Origin: Xenopus tropicalis
Taxonomy: Eukaryota > Chordata > Amphibia > Anura > Pipidae
Assembly: GCF_000004195.4 (NCBI RefSeq)
Contig: NC_030683.2
Location: 71,395,764-71,459,763 of the forward strand
DNA: 64,000 nucleotides
Reading direction: 5' to 3'
Shown here in pieces: positions 45,553 to 55,960 of the stretch. Positions within the stretch are counted from its first letter, which is position 1, and each line of letters starts with the position of its first letter. Made by a program: the position numbers and the translations under genes. Below the pieces are notes generated by a model. The model saw only the letters and a program-made list of their open reading frames with translations, was not told where the DNA came from and searched no databases.

Positions 45553-45828
45553 TCATTCAGGCAGAGGAGAGGAATGTTTCGGAACTGGCACTATAGGGGT
45601 GGTCTTGAAGCACGCTGGTACTGCTGCTTGGGCCAGGGACAGGTTGAAAATGTCAGTAAAGACCCCAGCAAGCTGCTCAGCACATGCTCTGAGTACATGT
45701 CCAGGGATACCATCAGGGCTAGCAGCCTTACGTGCATTAATTCGGCTCAGTGCATTATGTACATCTTTAGGCAAGAATGTAAGGGTCTGATTGTCAGCAG
45801 AGTTCTCAATTTTAGCAGCCTTTTCCAA
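45553..45828 (-). pseudogene. LINE reverse transcriptase, N-terminal part
   Basis: This 91-codon open segment contains INARKAASPDGIPG and [11 protein letters not shown]. These match the region ahead of and around the first conserved RT blocks of L2/Rex1-type ORF2 (usual pattern KAxGPDGIxxxxL and TxIxPVPK). The frame is lost at the PLPE end and continues in another frame at 45521. The upstream endonuclease is absent, as expected for 5' truncation. Confidence 0.8.
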
Positions 45829-46745
45829 GTTGTCCTTATCAAAACGGGCATAAAAGTCATTTAGCTCATTTTCTAACCTGTAACTTCAGTTACCTAGTGA
45901 CTAACTCTGCAAAGTTTAGGGACCCTAGGATTGAAAGTTAAAGAACGGCAGCCTTTTAAATTTAAATCAATAAAAGTCATTAGGTTAATTGTGATTGGTG
46001 GTTGGTGAGTGTGCTCACTTTTTCTAACCTTGAGTCATAGTCACCCAGTGACAAAGAGTGGGCACCCTGGCATAAATAGTGTGAGAATGACAGCATTTTA
46101 AATTTAAACCAATAAAATTCAATGGATAAAATCTGATTGGCTGTTAGTGGCCCAACCCACTTTTTCTATTTTTGAACTGCAGTACCCCAGTGACCAACGT
46201 TGCAAAGTTGAAATTAAATAGGTAAAATGTGATTGGCTGTTGTTGGCTCCACCCACTTTTTCTAACTTTGAACCACAAATACTTAAATAATGACGTCAGT
46301 TTAATTATAAACCAATGAAATTTAATGGGTGAAAATGGATTGACTGCTGGTGGCTCTAACCATTTATTCTAACCCTGAATACATGGTAAGCCAGTGACTG
46401 TGCAGAGTTTGGGAACCCTGACATAAATAGTGTGAGAAAGGAAGCATTTTAAATTTAAACCAAAGAAATTCAATAGGTGAAGCCTGATTGTCTGTTGGTG
46501 GCTGCCCTGTCAAAGACAATGGGAAAATTGGGGTGTTCGGAGCGGTGTCACAAAAAGACGGGGGGCGGCATCGCTAAGAAAAGCACAAGCAACCTGCTCC
46601 GCTATAGGATGAACAAGTGTGGGGAGTTTGGGTGTTGTACCCTAAAATTTTAGGAGAAGTAGCATTTAGAAAATGGGGGGCGCTAAGAATAATAATAAGC
46701 TTAATTAAAAGAACAGTATGCTGGGTTTCAACCCAACATAATAAT

Positions 46746-48925
46746 AGGACTTAGTTTTAGTATGCAGTAAGAAGCGAGTATGAATGGTAAATATCTGTAA
46801 AGATGGATTTTAAAGTCTGGAATATATCAGGTAGAGCAGAGCTGTGCCCTATAAAGGACAAATAGCATTGTCATTGTCCTTAGACTGAACAGGTAATTTG
46901 TATTACTGTGCAGAGATAAAATATGTTGCAGGGCTGACAAGATATTCTGATTAATTCTTTAAGGCCATAAAGAAGCTAACATATTGAACAACCTGGAGAG
47001 CTAAATAATTTGATCACATTTTCTTTTATTTCTTTTAAAGGTGCTTATATATGTTTCTTCAGCAGGACAAGCTTTCATCCATAGGAGGTTACATGTTTAA
47101 GGATAGAAAAAATACACATAGATGTGGCACCTTTCATTTTAAAACATTGTGGCTTGTGTCTTTTTAGCCTGCTACATTTGCATGAAATCTAATAAAAGTC
47201 ATTGATAATATATACTTAAATCACATAACTGTATTCATGCGGGCAGGCCATGGATGTTTAGCTTCACACCCTCTATTATGCGCAGTTTTGCTAACACAAA
47301 AAAAAATAAATAAATAAAAAAAAATGACTAAAAGATCTCTTCTGTACACTTGAAGGCCTATTTATTAAAGATGTATGTAGAATAGAGGGGGCTTTAATTT
47401 GCTAAACCCCTGTACATTCATAAGAAGAGCAAGATATATACACATCATTGCATTTACTACTGCAGCCATTCAGCTGTATTTACCAAGAATATGGAACTAG
47501 CTGGACCCGAAGGTTTTTAAGAAGGGTAGCCTTGACAGGGCTAGAAAGGCAGAAGTGTCAGACAGTGGTCATAGTGGGGAGGAGGGGAAATTAGTACCTT
47601 CGGTTGCCGGGAGACAACAGCAGCATCGAGTCAGTGCACATAGTGGCGAACAGCACAACACCCACCTGCCCTAAAATGGTATTAGACCAATGGAAGGGGA
47701 ATTTGGTGGTGTTTGGGAGTTTGGCTTCCCCCAGTGGGGTTTCAGGTAAGTTACAGCTTGGGGGTTAGAGGGGGAACGTTTGCCAGAATGGGAAGGGGCT
47801 AGTACCCCCTGGTGTAATGGTGTTTGGTTTATGGTCCCAGGAGGTAGAAGTTCGAAGTGAGGCCTACTTATGTCTTTTCTTGCCCACCTTAGCGCAGTTC
47901 AGCTGAGTGGCCAGCATGGCAGGTGGGCCTGTTCACTCCAGCAGAGTAGGCAAGCACTGAGTATTGATCATCATTGGTTACTAAACAGTTTTTAACTTGT
48001 TAGTTTGATTACACTGTGGCCTTTCCACATCCATTCTGGACTGTGGTGTGTATTTTCGTAGGGCAAACAGGAAAAATGATAAGTGGTAAGGGTTCACAAG
48101 GAGTCTGGATGATCACATGCCTTGATGCTGCCCTGGTCAAACAGGTTGCAAAGTGTGTAAAATGTTGTGCGTTCTACTAGAAATGGCTTTAGTATCATTA
48201 TGGGTATGGAGTGACTGGTCTCTTAAATGGCTTTCATTTGTGCACAGTTTAGTCTCCATACACACATGGCACTATGCATTGCCCCCTGCAAGTAAAATGA
48301 ATAAGGCATAGATGCAGCAACATGCATGGTGCAAAGGAAATTTAAGTGCTTTAGGTATTTAGTTTTTATGAGGCCCATTCTTAAAAAGTGAATTACAGTA
48401 TTGTATTTAGAATGTACAACATTATAAAAAGAGGAGAACCCGGTAGTCAGATATGTTGTGGCTAAACTTCTTAATACCAGTACCTAAATGTATGACCTTG
48501 AAAGAATATTTCTCCAGCAATTATCACAGTATTTTGGGTGGGGCCACAATTTGGCAGCAAGTTGCTAAAACGTAACTGTGTTTTATATCTGGCAAGATTG
48601 ATTAAGCAATCATTCTTATACTGTCTTGGCACTTTCTCCAGAAAAGTGCATTAAAAATTCCTTTTCACCATGAACTTAATAGAAATGTTGAATTTCTCTC
48701 AAATGCTTCTAATCCTTATGTTAATAATCATAAAAATGATTGTCAAACGTGTTTGTTGAACATTAATCAGTGGCCTTCTTCTACACAGCAGAGCTGCCAA
48801 AAGTAAAATGTAGATTTATAATCATGAAATATTTTGGGAGGAAACAGCAACAGAAGGCAAGAAGGGTAATGTTTGTTATAAATAAAATTCAAACACCCAG
48901 TTGTGCTGCATTAGCATTAAATCAC
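46746..48925. other. Stretch with no gene seen
   Basis: 47480-47960 is GC-richer and has an interrupted plus-strand frame of about 60 codons, rich in K, R and S and followed by a stop. It could be a retroelement remnant but shows no diagnostic motif. An A-rich tract lies near 47297-47325. Confidence 0.45.
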
Positions 48926-49403
48926 TTAGGGGCACATTTACTAATCCACGAACGCTCTGAATGAGGTTTTTTCGCAATGAGTGTATTTTTTGCGACAATT
49001 TTGTACCTTGCACAACTTTTTCGTATTTTTGGCGACTTTTTCGTACTTTGCGACAAAATTTGCGCAACAAAATCATATTGTTGCGTCGAGTACGAAAGTT
49101 TCGGATTCATTCAAGCTTCGTTATCGTGACTTTCCTTGGTCCAGGTTGGAGCTGCAGAGTGCCATTGATTCCTATGGGAGGCTTCCAAAATCATGCACAG
49201 AAGGATCAAATTCGGAAAGGTTTTCCTGCATTTTACAATCATTCAATATGAAAATTTTGTGATTTTCAGATCGCCAATACGAAAATTTCGTGACTAATAT
49301 GATTTTTTCGTAAGCATATTCGTGATCTTCAGAAACTTTCGTATCCAATGCAAGTTTATCCCATTTGGGATTCGAACTTGCGTTTTCATGAATGTGCCCC
49401 TTA
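48926..49403. mobile_element. TTA-flanked MITE (PIF/Harbinger-like)
   Basis: The element 48929-49400 starts GGGGCACATTTACTAA and ends CATGAATGTGCCCC, with TTA on both sides (48926-48928, 49401-49403). A 3-bp TTA/TAA duplication and GGGGC tips are usual for PIF/Harbinger MITEs. Its centre matches the copy at 14.7-15.4 kb. Confidence 0.72.
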
Positions 49404-49823
49404 GACTTAGTTGTGAGCAAATGGATAGCTCTAAAGAGCCAAGACATCAACCCCTACCCAGAGCTCATTCCATCACTGAAGGAGGAAGGCAATAGCTGAA
49501 GTGAATAGTTAGAAAGGCTTGTCATACAAGGTTAAAGTTTGCATGAATACTATAAGTTCAGTAAAATGAAAGGCTGTTTATTAATCTAAAGGAGAAGGGA
49601 GTGCTCTAGCTAAAGTTTGGGACACAATACACAATCCATTTCTGTGATTTAGAGACTTGTTTTCCAGACAAGAAAGATAGGATTTTGAAAGGGTCAAGTG
49701 GTAAAAACAAAACGGTGTTAAATCACACATACTTAATGACTGAAATTAGTTATTTGGCACAGTTGGTAATTATACCTACCACTTTTATATAACTGTAGCA
49801 TGCCTAATTTAAAGCAAAAAACA
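49404..49823. other. Stretch with no gene seen
   Basis: No feature could be identified between the two MITEs. Confidence 0.5.
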
Positions 49824-50265
49824 TGAACCACTAGTGATGTGCGAAATGTTTCGCCAGGCATGGATTCGCAGCGAACATCCGCGTTTCGCCATTGGCAGAT
49901 TGTTCTGCGAAATGTATGAAAAAAATTGCAGCAGAAAAATTTGCCACGCGTCCAAAATTGTCGCCCGCATCAAAAGAATAGTCGCGTGTCAAAAAAAAAA
50001 GATTCAAGGGTGTCAAAAGAATAGCCACGCGACAAAAGAATAGCCGGGGGCGACAAAAGAATAGCGACGGGCGACAAAAGAATAGCCACGGGCGACAAAA
50101 GAAAAAGCCACAGGCGACAAAAGGATAGCTGCGCTACAAAAGAATAGCCACGAGCGACAATTTTTTTGACGTGCGCCATTTTTGCCATTTCGCAAATCTT
50201 TTGAAAGATTCACAAATTTTTCGGCGAAGCAAAACAGGACAGATTCACTCATCACTATGAACCAC
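49824..50265. mobile_element. hAT-type MITE, TAGTGATG family, perfect 8-bp TSD
   Basis: The element 49832-50257 starts TAGTGATGTGCGAAATG and ends AGATTCACTCATCACTA, with an exact TGAACCAC duplication (49824-49831, 50258-50265). The interior holds a 20-25-bp minisatellite (about 50015-50160) with the core GCGACAAAAGAATAGCCACG. The overlapping minus-strand frames rich in LLSPVAILLSP are this minisatellite translated. Confidence 0.92.
50015..50160. repeat. Minisatellite inside MITE
   Basis: The motif GACAAAAGAATAGCCACG recurs at spacings of about 21-25 bp, roughly six times, with substitutions. It lies wholly inside the MITE at 49832-50257. Confidence 0.85.
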
Positions 50266-50360
50266 AACTCATCACAGCAAACCAGTATCTCCTTATATAG
50301 AGTTTGTATGGACAGTTAACAGGACAATATTTCACGGCATTCACCAGATCAGAGGACCTT

Positions 50361-50676
50361 TAGGGATGCACAGAATCCTGGATTCGGTTCGGTATTTGGC
50401 CAGGATTCAGCCTTTTTCGGCACGGTTCGGATTCGCCCGAATCCACTTTCCTGGCCGAACCGAATCCAAATACTAACTAGCATAAATTAGCATAAAATAA
50501 TTAGGATTAGGAAGGGTTAAATGTCCATGTGAACATGGAAGTGAAACATTTTTCACCCCTTCTGGGTGTAAGGGTGCTAATTAGGATTCGAATTCGGTTC
50601 AGTATTCGGCCAAATCCATCAGGGTGGATTCAAGGGTTCGGCCGAACCCAAAAAACTGGGTTCAATGCATCCCTTC
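50361..50676. mobile_element. TAGGGATGCACxGAATCC-type MITE, copy A
   Basis: It starts TAGGGATGCACAGAATCC and ends GGGTTCAATGCATCCCT as an inverted tip. The interior has repeated GGATTCGGTTCGG, GGCCGAACCGAATCC and TTCGGCCGAACCC palindromic motifs. I recognise it as a common Xenopus hAT-like repeat. No 8-bp duplication is found, so copies A and B may be rearranged. Confidence 0.7.
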
Positions 50677-51235
50677 TTAAAATCAAGTGACTTTTTGTCA
50701 CACACGTTGTTCTCTTTAAAGGAACAGTAACACCAAAAAATGAAAGAGCTTTAAAGTAATACAAATATAATGTACTGTTGCCCTGCACTGGTAAAACTGC
50801 TGTGTTTGCTACAGTAACACTACTATAATTTATATAATAAGCTGCTGTGTAGCCACGGGGGCAGCCATTCAAGCTGGAAAAAAGGAGAAAAGGCACAGGT
50901 TACATAGCAGATAACAGATAAGCTCTGTAGAATACAAAAGTGTTTTATCTGTTATCTGCTATGTGCCTGTGCCTTTTCTCCTTTGAATGGCTGCCTCCAT
51001 GGCTACATAGCAGCTTATTTATATGAATTATAGTAGACTTTCTGAAATAAACACACAACTTTTACCAGTGCAAGGCAGCAGCACATTATATTTTAGTTAC
51101 TTTTATACACTTTCATTTTTTGGTGTTACTGTTCCTTTAACCCTTCCTTATCCTGATTTGCATATGCAAATTAACATTTGGTTTGGTATTCGGATAAATC
51201 TTTCAAGAGAAAAGAGTGGATTCAGTGCATCCCTA
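50677..51235. mobile_element. Same family, copy B, right half, interrupted by a MITE
   Basis: AATCAAGTGACTTTTTGTCAC (50683-50703) and, after the nested element, GATTTGCATATGCAAATTA, TTTGGTATTCGG and GTGGATTCAGTGCATCCCTA follow the interior and right end of the family in order. Its left half is missing and copy A lies in its place. The TTAA MITE at 50716-51140 splits it. Confidence 0.6.
50716..51140. mobile_element. TTAA-type palindromic MITE (AGGAACAGTAACACC family)
   Basis: The element 50720-51136 is flanked by TTAA on both sides (50716-50719 and 51137-51140). The tips AGGAACAGTAACACC and GGTGTTACTGTTCCT match exactly. The two halves are near-complete inverted copies, with arms meeting around 50935 and sharing GCAGCTTATTTATA, GCCATTCAA/TTGAATGGC and ATAACAGATAA blocks. 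This is a piggyBac-like foldback MITE very common in Xenopus. Confidence 0.92.
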
Positions 51236-51692
51236 CTTTGAAACCACAAATGAGAAGGAAGGGCACAAAATATTTGTGAAGGACTGCCCTCCTGGACTAC
51301 TAAAAAAAGGGAGAGAATTGTGGGACATGGATTTAATCTGCCTGCTGTACCTTCGTTGGGTTAAAGAGCTACCAGGGGGACAGAGAGCCACTTGCAGAAA
51401 TCCTGACACAAGGTAAGCCTGCTACAGAGAGGGAGCCTAGACAGAAGCTGACCCTGTTAAGCCCAGCTTTGGATTAGCACCTGTAATAGAGCTGTTATCA
51501 GTGCTAGCCCGAAAAGTAACAGGTGAAAGCTGTCTGGCTGTTTGGGGAGGAAGTCCCAGACTGGAGGATTGCACAGAGGCCCAGGTAATTAAAGCTACTG
51601 GAGAATAAAGCTGCTTCCATCATGTCAGGTTGGATGCTCATTGATCCAGTGGACTAGAAGCACAGACTAAGGCCCAGCTGGAGGTACACAGA
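51236..51692. other. GC-richer stretch, possible LTR material
   Basis: A 66-codon frame (51216-51416) shows no motif. AATAAA occurs at about 51605 and the composition resembles LTR sequence, but no ends are visible. Confidence 0.35.
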
Positions 51693-51935
51693 AATTGGGC
51701 AGATCTCGATCAGGCAGGTTTGATTTTTCCGTTGGATCTGGGACTGCGTCAGCTCGTTGATGCGGTCCCCGAACTGACAGTGCCTCTACCCACCATTTCA
51801 ATTCGATAGTTTGGCCCTAGGGTCAAACAATTAAATTAGGCTGATATCGCCCACTCGTAGGTAAGTATATAGAGAGAAGATCCGCTCGCTTGGTGACTTC
51901 ACCAAGCAAGCGGATCTTACCATGCATGGCCAGCT
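51693..51935. mobile_element. Xenopus repeat with GCGATATCGCC-type palindromes, copy 1
   Basis: GATCAGGCAGGTTTGATTTTT, GCGGTCCCCGAACTGAC, CAATTCGATAGTTTGGCCC, GATATCGCCCACTCGTAGG and AGATCCGCTCGCTTGG occur in the same order as at 59809-60150. The right part is a hairpin, GATCCGCTCGCTTGG with CCAAGCAAGCGGATC. The left end is missing. Confidence 0.7.
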
Positions 51936-52315
51936 TTAGTTTTTGCAGTTCCTGCTTGTTCCTCAGTCCTGTTAGTTCCTTGTTCCTGCTACCCATCTGA
52001 TCTCCTGGTTTTGACCCCCTGTCCTGTTCCACAGACTTGTATTGCCTGCTGCCCACCAAGACCTCTTGCCTGTTACACAGACTTGCTTCAGCTTGCAGCC
52101 TGTCCCAACCTCTTACTTGTTATACTGACTATCTTCAGGTTGTATCCTCTATTCTACTACTCGGATTTGGTTTTCATTTGTCTTCTTTGTCATCTGTCTA
52201 AGTATCTAAAAAAGATGCTAGACATACAAGGAGGTTTTAGCAGTCACAAGTGCAAGGCCAAATGGCCAACTAGAAAACCAAGTCCCCAGCAAAATCAGAC
52301 GCAAGTGGAATGGTG

Positions 52316-52357
52316 TGCTTTGAATGCCATAAAAGAGGGCACATGGCTAAGTGGTGT
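52316..52357 (+). pseudogene. gag CCHC zinc knuckle remnant
   Basis: The 14 codons read C-x2-C-x4-H-x4-C with all four metal ligands intact (cysteines at 52316, 52325 and 52355, histidine at 52340), ending in a basic tail. The surrounding open frame is in a different phase, so the knuckle is overlooked in simple frame translations. Confidence 0.85.
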
Positions 52358-53589
52358 CCCAAGAAAAGTAAAAAGGCTTCAACGCATACATCTTTCTGAG
52401 GTTACAGTAACTATAACATGCCAGTAATACTGAATGAACATTGTAAATGCCTTGTTGGATACTGGCAGCAAACTCTGTTTGGTAAAGGCTGATTTGATCA
52501 CTAAAAAGAAAGTTTCCAAAAATTCCAATCACTTGTGTACATGGAGACACAAAAACACTTACAGTTGAGGAAAAGAACTTCACAGTAGAAGCTGGTCTTG
52601 TTCGTTTCTACAAGTTCCAGTAATACTTGGGAAAAACACTGCTTGGTTTGAGGACAAGATAAAGGACAACTGTGTGCCGTGACAACCAGATCACGAGCAA
52701 AAAAAGAAGATACCAAAGAATAGGATACCCTGGGGAATGTTTTTCCTTTTCATGAAAATATTGTGGTGTCACCCTCCCCATGAAGATAGACTCCTACCAA
52801 CACAGCAGTTGTCCACAGAAGGAGACTTGTGATGCATCCTAATGAGGATAAAGGTAGCTATGTAAGTACAGGACTATGAGACACTGATATTGTTTTAGAA
52901 CAAAAGCAAGATGTTGGTTTAATGTCTTTATATCAGCAGGGTTGAAATATCTGTACGACAAAGAGAAAGAGACTTGTGCCCTATTATATAGTCCACAATG
53001 AAATACAGTATAGAGTTTGTGTCCATCCCAAGACAGAAGAACATGTGGAACAGTTGGTGGTAACCTGAAATAGTGAACTTGGCTCATAATGTTCCAATAG
53101 CTGGTCATTTAGGTTATAAGAATGCCAGTACACAGCTTCTGTTCCCTCTAAAGCTACACTGGTACCACTACCAATTATAGATAAGCCATTTAATACTGTT
53201 GCGATAAACATAATTGGGATAGGTGAAGAATCAGCTAGTAAAGTGTACCACGTAAACTTACTAAAGCGCTGGTTGACATTACTTTAAAACAGAGAGCAAT
53301 GTTACTATTTCTATTGTCTTAGAGTCTACGGATCTACAGAGGATATGTCTGAACAGAGGTATGACCTTTTCAATAGTCAGGCTGAATGGAAGGATGTAAA
53401 AATTAACCCTGTGTTAACTAAAGAACAGCAAGGGGACTTGCTAATGTGTTTGTAAGTAAACCCAAGCTTGTATCACTAGTATGCCATCAGATAGATACTG
53501 GGACTCATGCTAAAATTAGACAAAAGCCGATCGAATACCTGAAAATTTTCAGAAAACTGAAAATTATGTTTGTGAAATGCTAATATTGG

Positions 53590-53860
53590 GAGTTATTGAA
53601 CCTTACCTCACCTTACCTTGGTGTTCACTTGTAGTGTTGGTTGGTAAAAAAGATGGAACAATGAGATTTTGCATTGATTTCTGTACAATTATGCAGTTTT
53701 GATAGTAAAATCTAAGGAGAAAACTGCTTTCATAATGCCTAGTGGTTTATATTTGGACTACATGGTGCTCCAGCCACTTTCCAGAGGCCTATGAATATAC
53801 TCTTATGAGACCATGTGGGGTACAGTGCAATGTTGTGATCTACAGTAGGTTTGTATTTAT
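53590..53860 (+). pseudogene. gypsy-type reverse transcriptase remnant
   Basis: KKDGTMRFCIDF (RT block before motif A) and GLHGAPATFQR (motif B region) are recognisable. About 55 bp between them do not match the expected protein, which is much shorter than in intact elements. The segment where the Y-x-D-D catalytic box should lie reads QCNVVIYSR, with both aspartates lost. The enzyme cannot be functional. Confidence 0.8.
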
Positions 53861-54405
53861 AAGTCCAAGCTATTCGGGCTGCCAAAATTCCAGCTACAAA
53901 GAAAGAAGCCAGATAATTTCTTGGGCTTGCAGGATACTATTGGCACTTTATATCTGAATTTGCTGCCATAGTTGCCTCACTGACTGACTTAACTAAAAAG
54001 AACAAGCGAGAGAATGTTACATGGTCAGAAGAATGGTTAAAAAAAAATTGTCTGTGTAAGGAACCAGTTTTACAAAGCCCAAATCTTGAAAAACCATTTA
54101 TTGTGCCAAATGTTGATTCAGAGGTAGGGCTGGGTGAAGTCCTTAGTCTTACTTGCAATCATATGGGCTTTACTATTATTTACTAGGGCAGAGGATTCAC
54201 TTTAATTGCATATGATCATTCTTTAACTTTGATTCATACTATGAAAAACACAAATGCTATAATCACTAGGCGGTATCTTACATTACAATTATTCAAGTTT
54301 AAGATTGGTCATTGAGCAGGGAAAAAGCACCAAAATGCTGTCCAGATATGGTGCTGAGGTAATGATGTTTGTGGAAGGACAAGCTTCCTTTTAAGGAGGA
54401 AGGAA

Positions 54406-55105
54406 TGTTGAGATGTGAAGTGTAAAGCTTTAATCTGTCTGTAATGTATGCTAAAGTCTACTACATTGGTTTTAATGCAAGTGTTCCCATGAACTGACCC
54501 ATTCTGGGTAAAAGGTGAATTTCCATTAGGCTGGCAATAAGTGATGAGCAAATCTGTCCCATTTCGCTGTGCCATAAAATTTGCGAAACGGCGGAAAATT
54601 CACAAAACGCATTTGTAGCGACTTTTTTGTCGCCCACATCTTTTTTGGTCGCCCGGTCTTTTTTTTTTCGGCCAAATTTTTCGCCACTTCCGTGCCCTCT
54701 TTTGACATGGGCGCGTCCTTTTGTATACGACTGCGGGCTTTTTGTACACGACTGCGCCCATTTTCACGTGCGACAAAAAAACTTTACACGCAGCAAATTT
54801 TCACTGAAGTTTCGTTAAACAATTCTCCAGTGGCGAAATGCGTAAATTCGCTGCGAATCTATGCCTGGTGAAAAAATTCGCTCATCACTACTGGCCATCT
54901 AATGCAGTTTTCTTTCTTTTCTCTGAACCTGTCAGCACCTGTGAACCGTGCATTTAACTAGCTACTTTGTTAAAAACCTGAAAGGTATTTTTGTGTTAAA
55001 TTTAAAGTGTAAGGTAAATGCATATACTGGAAATGTTATGGCATTTGTGTTAGCTATATTGTTGTGTCAAAACTTTTATAATACAGCTTAATTGCAAGTG
55101 CATCT
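54406..55105 (+). mobile_element. Putative 3' LTR of the gypsy-like element
   Basis: TGTTGAGATGTGAAG follows directly on the polypurine tract, as an LTR should. Its right end is not defined; a CA near 55095-55105 is a guess. It is split by the hAT MITE at 54539-54890, leaving about 350 bp of native sequence. Confidence 0.45.
54531..54898. mobile_element. hAT-type MITE, TAGTGATG family, inside the LTR
   Basis: The element 54539-54890 begins AAGTGATGAGCAAATCTG (first base changed from T) and ends AAATTCGCTCATCACTA. The flanks CTGGCAAT and CTGGCCAT match at 7 of 8 positions. It therefore inserted after the gypsy-like element. The interior is rich in TTTTTTGTCGCC blocks. Confidence 0.85.
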
Positions 55106-55960
55106 GACTCCCCTGCTTTGCTGTCCCTTGGCCCTAGATTCTTGATTTGGACAACTGTCCCCCATTGCAAATATCCCCGGATCTGCTTCCTGTGCTGGCC
55201 AGTGCCTTGGGGCTGTTCCCCCCTCCCACATCTCTGCCGCGCTGGTTTCAGAAGGCCCTGCTGTCACCTGGCCTGTATGTTCCTGTCTGACCCACCAGCA
55301 GCCCTTAATGGAGCCTGGTGGGTGTGGATTGGGTTCTGGTACTGGCCCCCTCTGCTTAATTCACCATCCATCTCCCAAATGTGGTGCCCCAACTGGAAGG
55401 CTCTACCTCCAGTGGGCCAGTGCACTCCTGAATCCTGGATCTCCCTTTAATTACAGAGGGTGTCACACTCCTCCTGCTGTGATTTCTAGGTGCTCCCTTG
55501 AAAATCTGGGGACTCAGGAGAGTGAGCAAGGCACGTCGGCCTCCCAGATGTGCCTGGTCCGACATGTGCTGCCTCATCGAGTAAGTTCTGTAACCACCAC
55601 TCATATTTCTCAGCCCTCAGGCACTGCAGCAATGAGTGGAGCTCATCCTCTATTGCAGGGAATAGCTGGAACCTGGAGTGGTGGTGCTGTTACAACCCCA
55701 AAAAAACCCAATGGTGCTAGTCCCAGTGCAGCTAGGAAGAGGCAGGGCCCTCCTCAATAACATGATATGCTTCTAGCCCTGGTCTATGCACCTCATCCTG
55801 CCTCTTGCACTGCTGCACCCTTAGCTGCCTGCTTACTTACACCCGACAAAGCTCCTCTGAATGCAAGGTATGGAGCCTCCAGCTGTAAGTCTAGATTAGT
55901 GCTAAACTCAAACAGCCCAACTGGAGGACAGAGGATCATATTTATCTAAATTATATCTGC
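55106..55960 (+). other. GC-rich island with a 150-codon open frame, unrecognised
   Basis: Composition shifts abruptly from AT-rich to GC-rich at about 55110 and back near 55960. Plus-strand frames include 110 codons (55118-55450) and 150 codons (55308-55760), the latter the longest in the window. The 150-codon product ends TTPKKPNGASPSAARKRQG, a basic, low-complexity tail, and shows no family motif. Frames overlap, and GC-rich sequence lengthens chance frames. A retroelement gag/ORF1 or 5' UTR remnant is more likely than a host gene. Confidence 0.35.

Larger units (their letters stand above)
44867..45864 (-). mobile_element. 5'-truncated LINE (L2/Rex1-like), antisense to the array
   Basis: On the minus strand, reverse-transcriptase fragments run from 45828 down to about 45030 in three frames, followed by a 3' end reading CATTACCCTGTATTTATACA, then ATGACAATAATGTTGAATC and an A-rich tail. 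This 3' end style is typical of fish and frog L2/Rex1-type LINEs. The insertion cuts a satellite unit at GCTCCACTCA/TTTTCTAACC, and CTCA occurs at both edges as a possible target duplication. Confidence 0.8.
44646..46745. repeat. Second array of the 145-bp repeat, split by a LINE
   Basis: It starts with AACTTCATGTTGGTTTG, as the first array does, and has units with the same blocks; ATTGG anchors lie near 44840, 45993, 46135 and 46231. It ends with a palindrome, TGGGTTTCAACCCA, followed by ACATAATA. This is the inverted counterpart of the CATGTTGGGTTGAAA start, so the arrays probably lie inside an element with terminal inverted repeats. Removing 44867-45864 restores a spacing of about 152 bp between flanking anchors. 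Confidence 0.82.
52200..54405 (+). mobile_element. Decayed Ty3/gypsy-like LTR retrotransposon, internal region
   Basis: In collinear order but shifting frames there are: a CCHC zinc knuckle (52316-52357), a protease-like LDTGS site (52452-52469), an RT KKDGTMRFCID block (53648-53680), a GLHGAPATFQR block (53755-53787), a broken active-site region (53820-53850), RNase H-like sequence near 54083-54143, and a polypurine tract AAGGAGGAAGGAA (54393-54405). The order gag-protease-RT-RNase H is that of gypsy-type elements. The tract is far shorter than a full element, with many stops, so it is a relic. No 5' LTR matching the putative 3' LTR is seen. Nothing identifies it as an infectious retrovirus. 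Confidence 0.8.

Noticed and set aside
40921..46745. CRISPR-like or piRNA-cluster interpretation of the evenly spaced arrays
   Set aside because: Units are about 145 bp without unique spacers, in a vertebrate genome; nothing in the sequence itself supports piRNA production.
50013..50267. Hydrophobic 84-codon minus-strand frame resembling membrane segments
   Set aside because: It is the MITE minisatellite read in one frame.
52011..52427. 138-codon frame as a gag protein
   Set aside because: The intact zinc knuckle is in another phase, so this frame is mostly a shadow of the decayed element.
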